From Gammaproteobacteria bacterium (lineage in GTDB: Bacteria; Pseudomonadota; Gammaproteobacteria; Pseudomonadales; Azotimanducaceae_A): 7,471 bases of DNA. Under the pieces are notes generated by a model. That model saw nothing but the letters and a program-made list of their open reading frames with translations, ran no database searches and was not told the origin of the DNA. Made by a program: the position numbers and the translations under genes. Of the stretch, positions 5,666-7,471 are shown in pieces. Within the stretch, counting starts at the first letter, position 1, and every line of letters starts with the position of its first letter. The stretch covers positions 1-7,471 of the forward strand of contig DUAT01000020.1 of assembly GCA_012960755.1 (NCBI GenBank). The letters are read 5' to 3'.

Positions 5666-7264
5666 TTAAATGGCTGGAATACGCTCGCTAATATAGGCTT
5701 CTATCTGTTCAGCAGTAGTGCGCTGAGCATTCTCAGACACTGCTCCTGAGATCAAAGAATCTCCAGAGAATCCGAACAAATAGCGGATCAATAACAGGCC
5801 GTCGGTCAGTGCTCCGGCTTCGCCATCCCCATCTATATCTAGCTCAGATTCAGCATCGCTGAGATAACTGGTAATCTCTTCTGCTTCTTGGCGAGTAGCA
5901 CCGTTAGAAATGGCACCGGAGATAAGTGAATCGCCTGAAAAGCCAAACAGATGCCTGATAACAAGCAACCCATCGGTCAATGCATCGGCCTCTAACTTCT
6001 CATCCAAATCAATATCAAAGCTAAAGCAGCCTTGGCTGCAGGAGAAAGGGCTCAAGGATGTGATTGAGTAATAACCCAGACTGGCATAATCAGAATAGCC
6101 TTCTGACTCAGGATCATCATACCCAGTACCTTCAACTGAGAGATAGAAAGTACCAGCATTAAGAGTTATATCAAATTCTGCATGGAGCTTGGTAGCAGGA
6201 TTAGACGTAGAAATCACTGTGCCGGACGAGTCAAACAGTTTAGCTTCGATATCTAGATTCGCCGCCAGGATATCGGGTTGAATTAATAAAGCTATTGTAC
6301 CGGTCTCATTGGTCGTAAATTCAAAGAAATCGACATCGCTATTTTGTTCGATGTTACCCTCATTGATCAATGCTGAATTGACATCAATGAATGATGCCTC
6401 TTCCATGATCGAACCATGGTCATCAACACGATAACTAAAACCATTTTCTGTAGTAATAATCTCAAGGTCATCTTGATCATTATTGGACATGCTGTATTCA
6501 CCTTTAGACCAAGTACTCACACCAAAATAGGAAGTCCAACCCATGATGGGTGTCCAGTAAGTATCAGAGCCTTCGACACCATGGCCTTCATAATAGCCTG
6601 GGCCATCATGGTGAAGCCCAAGGGAATGGCCAACTTCATGGCTGATGGAATCGGCAATATCGAGCCAGTGATTTGGTTTCATACATATATAAGCTTCATA
6701 ATCTGTATCTTCATCAAAAGAACCTACATAAGCCCAGGAGCCATACGAACACCAAATATTACTACCATCAACAACAACACGAATACCCCATTCGGTATCA
6801 CCATCCCCAGTGTTTCTTAGTGCCTCTGGTCCAGGATCTTCTGTGGTGATATTAACATCAAAGGGTAGAAAATCTTCAACCACAGAAGTCCACACTTTTT
6901 GGATATCAATAAGCTCAGCATCAGAAAATGAACGATCATCACCATCCAGGTCATAAGGGGTATAAGCACCTTCAAAACCAATATGACCATCGAAATCAAG
7001 ATAGATTGTTTTGCTTGCTCCGGGTCGGCTATGCAGAGTAAAGGTTGCTTCCAATGGAACAGGAGGTGTCCAGGGAATCATGCTATTCACACTAGCCAAA
7101 CGCTGTTGATTTATTGTGACTGAATCGGTGGAGGGGAAATGATCAATTATCTTGATTCCCCTAGGTGTAATGATGGTTTCACTATAGCCCTCAGCGGCAC
7201 TCACTATTACCGAAGTTGCCATTAAACAGAAAGCTACTATGCACAATACTGTGTATTTAAACAT
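5666..7264 (-). CDS. Secreted metzincin metalloprotease with C-terminal EF-hand/dockerin-like repeats
   Basis: An exported zinc protease of 532 residues. Residues 1-23 form a signal peptide (MFKYTVLCIVAFCLMATSVI...). The zinc site is HEVGHSLGLHHD with H209, E210, H213 and H219, matching HExxHxxGxxHD of reprolysin-like metzincins. The likely Met-turn is M241 in TPIMGW. Residues ~300-400 resemble a bacterial pre-peptidase C-terminal (PPC) beta domain (DVDFFEFTTNETGTIALL ... GTFYLSVEGTGYDD). Two C-terminal repeats at ~416-468 and ~474-525 each carry a DxDxD loop followed by ALTDGLL-IR-LFGFSGDS. They probably bind calcium or serve in surface attachment. The ATG at 7264 is followed by the signal peptide, and only a weak AAAAG precedes it. 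The upstream ~95 bp is AT-rich, without a clear promoter. The gene is intact and flanked on both sides by IS91 transposase 3' ends. Confidence 0.9.
   Translation of the reverse strand: MFKYTVLCIVAFCLMATSVIVSAAEGYSETIITPRGIKIIDHFPSTDSVTINQQRLASVNSMIPWTPPVPLEATFTLHSRPGASKTIYLDFDGHIGFEGAYTPYDLDGDDRSFSDAELIDIQKVWTSVVEDFLPFDVNITTEDPGPEALRNTGDGDTEWGIRVVVDGSNIWCSYGSWAYVGSFDEDTDYEAYICMKPNHWLDIADSISHEVGHSLGLHHDGPGYYEGHGVEGSDTYWTPIMGWTSYFGVSTWSKGEYSMSNNDQDDLEIITTENGFSYRVDDHGSIMEEASFIDVNSALINEGNIEQNSDVDFFEFTTNETGTIALLIQPDILAANLDIEAKLFDSSGTVISTSNPATKLHAEFDITLNAGTFYLSVEGTGYDDPESEGYSDYASLGYYSITSLSPFSCSQGCFSFDIDLDEKLEADALTDGLLVIRHLFGFSGDSLISGAISNGATRQEAEEITSYLSDAESELDIDGDGEAGALTDGLLLIRYLFGFSGDSLISGAVSENAQRTTAEQIEAYISERIPAI
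5690..6019 (-). repeat. Tandem EF-hand/dockerin-like repeats in metalloprotease
   Basis: There are two protein-level repeats of about 52 residues. The first (5861-6019) has DIDLDEKLEADALTDG and GFSGDSLISGAISNGA. The second (5690-5845) has DIDGDGEAGALTDG and GFSGDSLISGAVSENA. Both end with an 'AE.I..Y' helix. The second has the better calcium loop; in the first the loop residues are less canonical (DIDLDEK). Their DNA has diverged more than their protein, which suggests an old duplication under selection. Confidence 0.8.
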
Positions 7265-7360
7265 CTTTTAAAGTCTGTGATATTGGCTGAAATAAATGTT
7301 AATTAATATAGGTATATTGAGATTTCACTGCTAGTTAATTATTATCCTATGGTTAATGTG

Positions 7361-7450
7361 AAGATACTCGATCACATAAGGGCGCCGCCCAGGTCGCAGC
7401 CCAGGTCGCAGCCACCACCGCTTAAGCCTGCGACAGCTATGCAATCCTAA
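7361..7450 (+). pseudogene. IS91-family transposase C-terminal remnant, second copy
   Basis: The frame reads KILDHIRAPPRSQPRSQ, then PPLKPATAMQS and TAA at 7448-7450. It aligns with KILHHIEPQPPPLKPATAMQS of the copy at 5281-5499. Homology starts abruptly near 7361; upstream is the AT-rich leader of the metalloprotease. It carries an insertion relative to the first copy, made of the 12-bp tandem unit at 7388-7411. It is too short to be functional. The element or fragment continues beyond the window. Confidence 0.78.
7388..7411 (+). repeat. 12-bp tandem repeat in transposase tail
   Basis: CCCAGGTCGCAG occurs twice in perfect tandem (7388-7399, 7400-7411). It is in frame with the transposase tail and encodes PRSQPRSQ. 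The copy at 5281-5499 lacks the unit, so the tail length varies between copies. Confidence 0.85.
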
Positions 7451-7471
7451 AACAGGCTCGGACAAACAAGC
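7412..7471 (+). repeat. IS91 transposase 3'-end direct repeat, copy 2
   Basis: This is the second copy of the 60-bp segment at 5461-5520, 59 of 60 identical and in the same orientation, 1951 bp apart. It runs to the window edge, so its real length is unknown. Confidence 0.9.

Noticed and set aside
6416..6999. Open frames overlapping the metalloprotease (plus 6416-6820, minus 6817-6999)
   Set aside because: Out-of-frame shadows with low-complexity Ile/Thr-rich or Leu/Met-rich composition, inside a clear gene.
1..7471. CRISPR array, tRNA or rRNA genes, new defence system
   Set aside because: No regularly spaced repeats, cloverleaf or rRNA sequence was seen, and no defence-type domains among the genes.

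Overview
The window looks like a repeat-rich, decaying accessory region of a gammaproteobacterium. This is inferred from the IS91-family transposase, a flagellin of the marine gammaproteobacterial type, a galT-like fragment, and a secreted metalloprotease carrying 'ALTDGLL.IR.LFGFSGDSL' calcium-binding repeats. The species cannot be named from sequence alone. There are no RNA genes and no CRISPR array.

Layout from left to right. (1) Positions 1-1144, minus strand: an IS91-family rolling-circle transposase in three reading frames, running off the left edge. Its 5' flank extends to about 1365. (2) Positions 1372-1520, minus strand: a small decayed reading frame. (3) Positions 1663-1684: a terminator-like hairpin. 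(4) Positions 1773-2936, plus strand: a full-length flagellin split by an in-frame TGA that is immediately followed by ATG. (5) Positions 3080-5191, minus strand: a slice of an operon. It holds the last 57 residues of an S9 (prolyl oligopeptidase-type) peptidase, an intact secreted M61 glycyl-aminopeptidase-like protein, and the first ~35 residues of galactose-1-phosphate uridylyltransferase. Start and stop codons overlap at both gene junctions, so the original operon order is preserved while both outer genes are cut. (6) Positions 5281-5499, plus strand: an orphan C-terminus of an IS91-type transposase. (7) Positions 5666-7264, minus strand: an intact secreted metzincin metalloprotease with two C-terminal EF-hand/dockerin-like repeats. 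(8) Positions ~7361-7471, plus strand: a second IS91 transposase 3' end, leaving the window.

Two repeat pairs explain much of the layout. A 60-bp segment spanning the transposase stop codon (5461-5520 and 7412-7471, 59 of 60 identical) flanks the metalloprotease in direct orientation. A diverged pair of about 55 bp (2989-3043 plus, 5600-5655 minus) lies just downstream of both the flagellin and the metalloprotease. It forms an inverted repeat around the S9-M61-galT slice and the IS91 remnant.

Only the M61 peptidase and the metalloprotease appear intact. Both have signal peptides and complete zinc sites, so both are probably exported proteases. I see no convincing new defence or regulatory system. 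What stands out is a mosaic of cut genes joined at IS91 3' ends and an unexplained inverted repeat, plus the stop-start flagellin.
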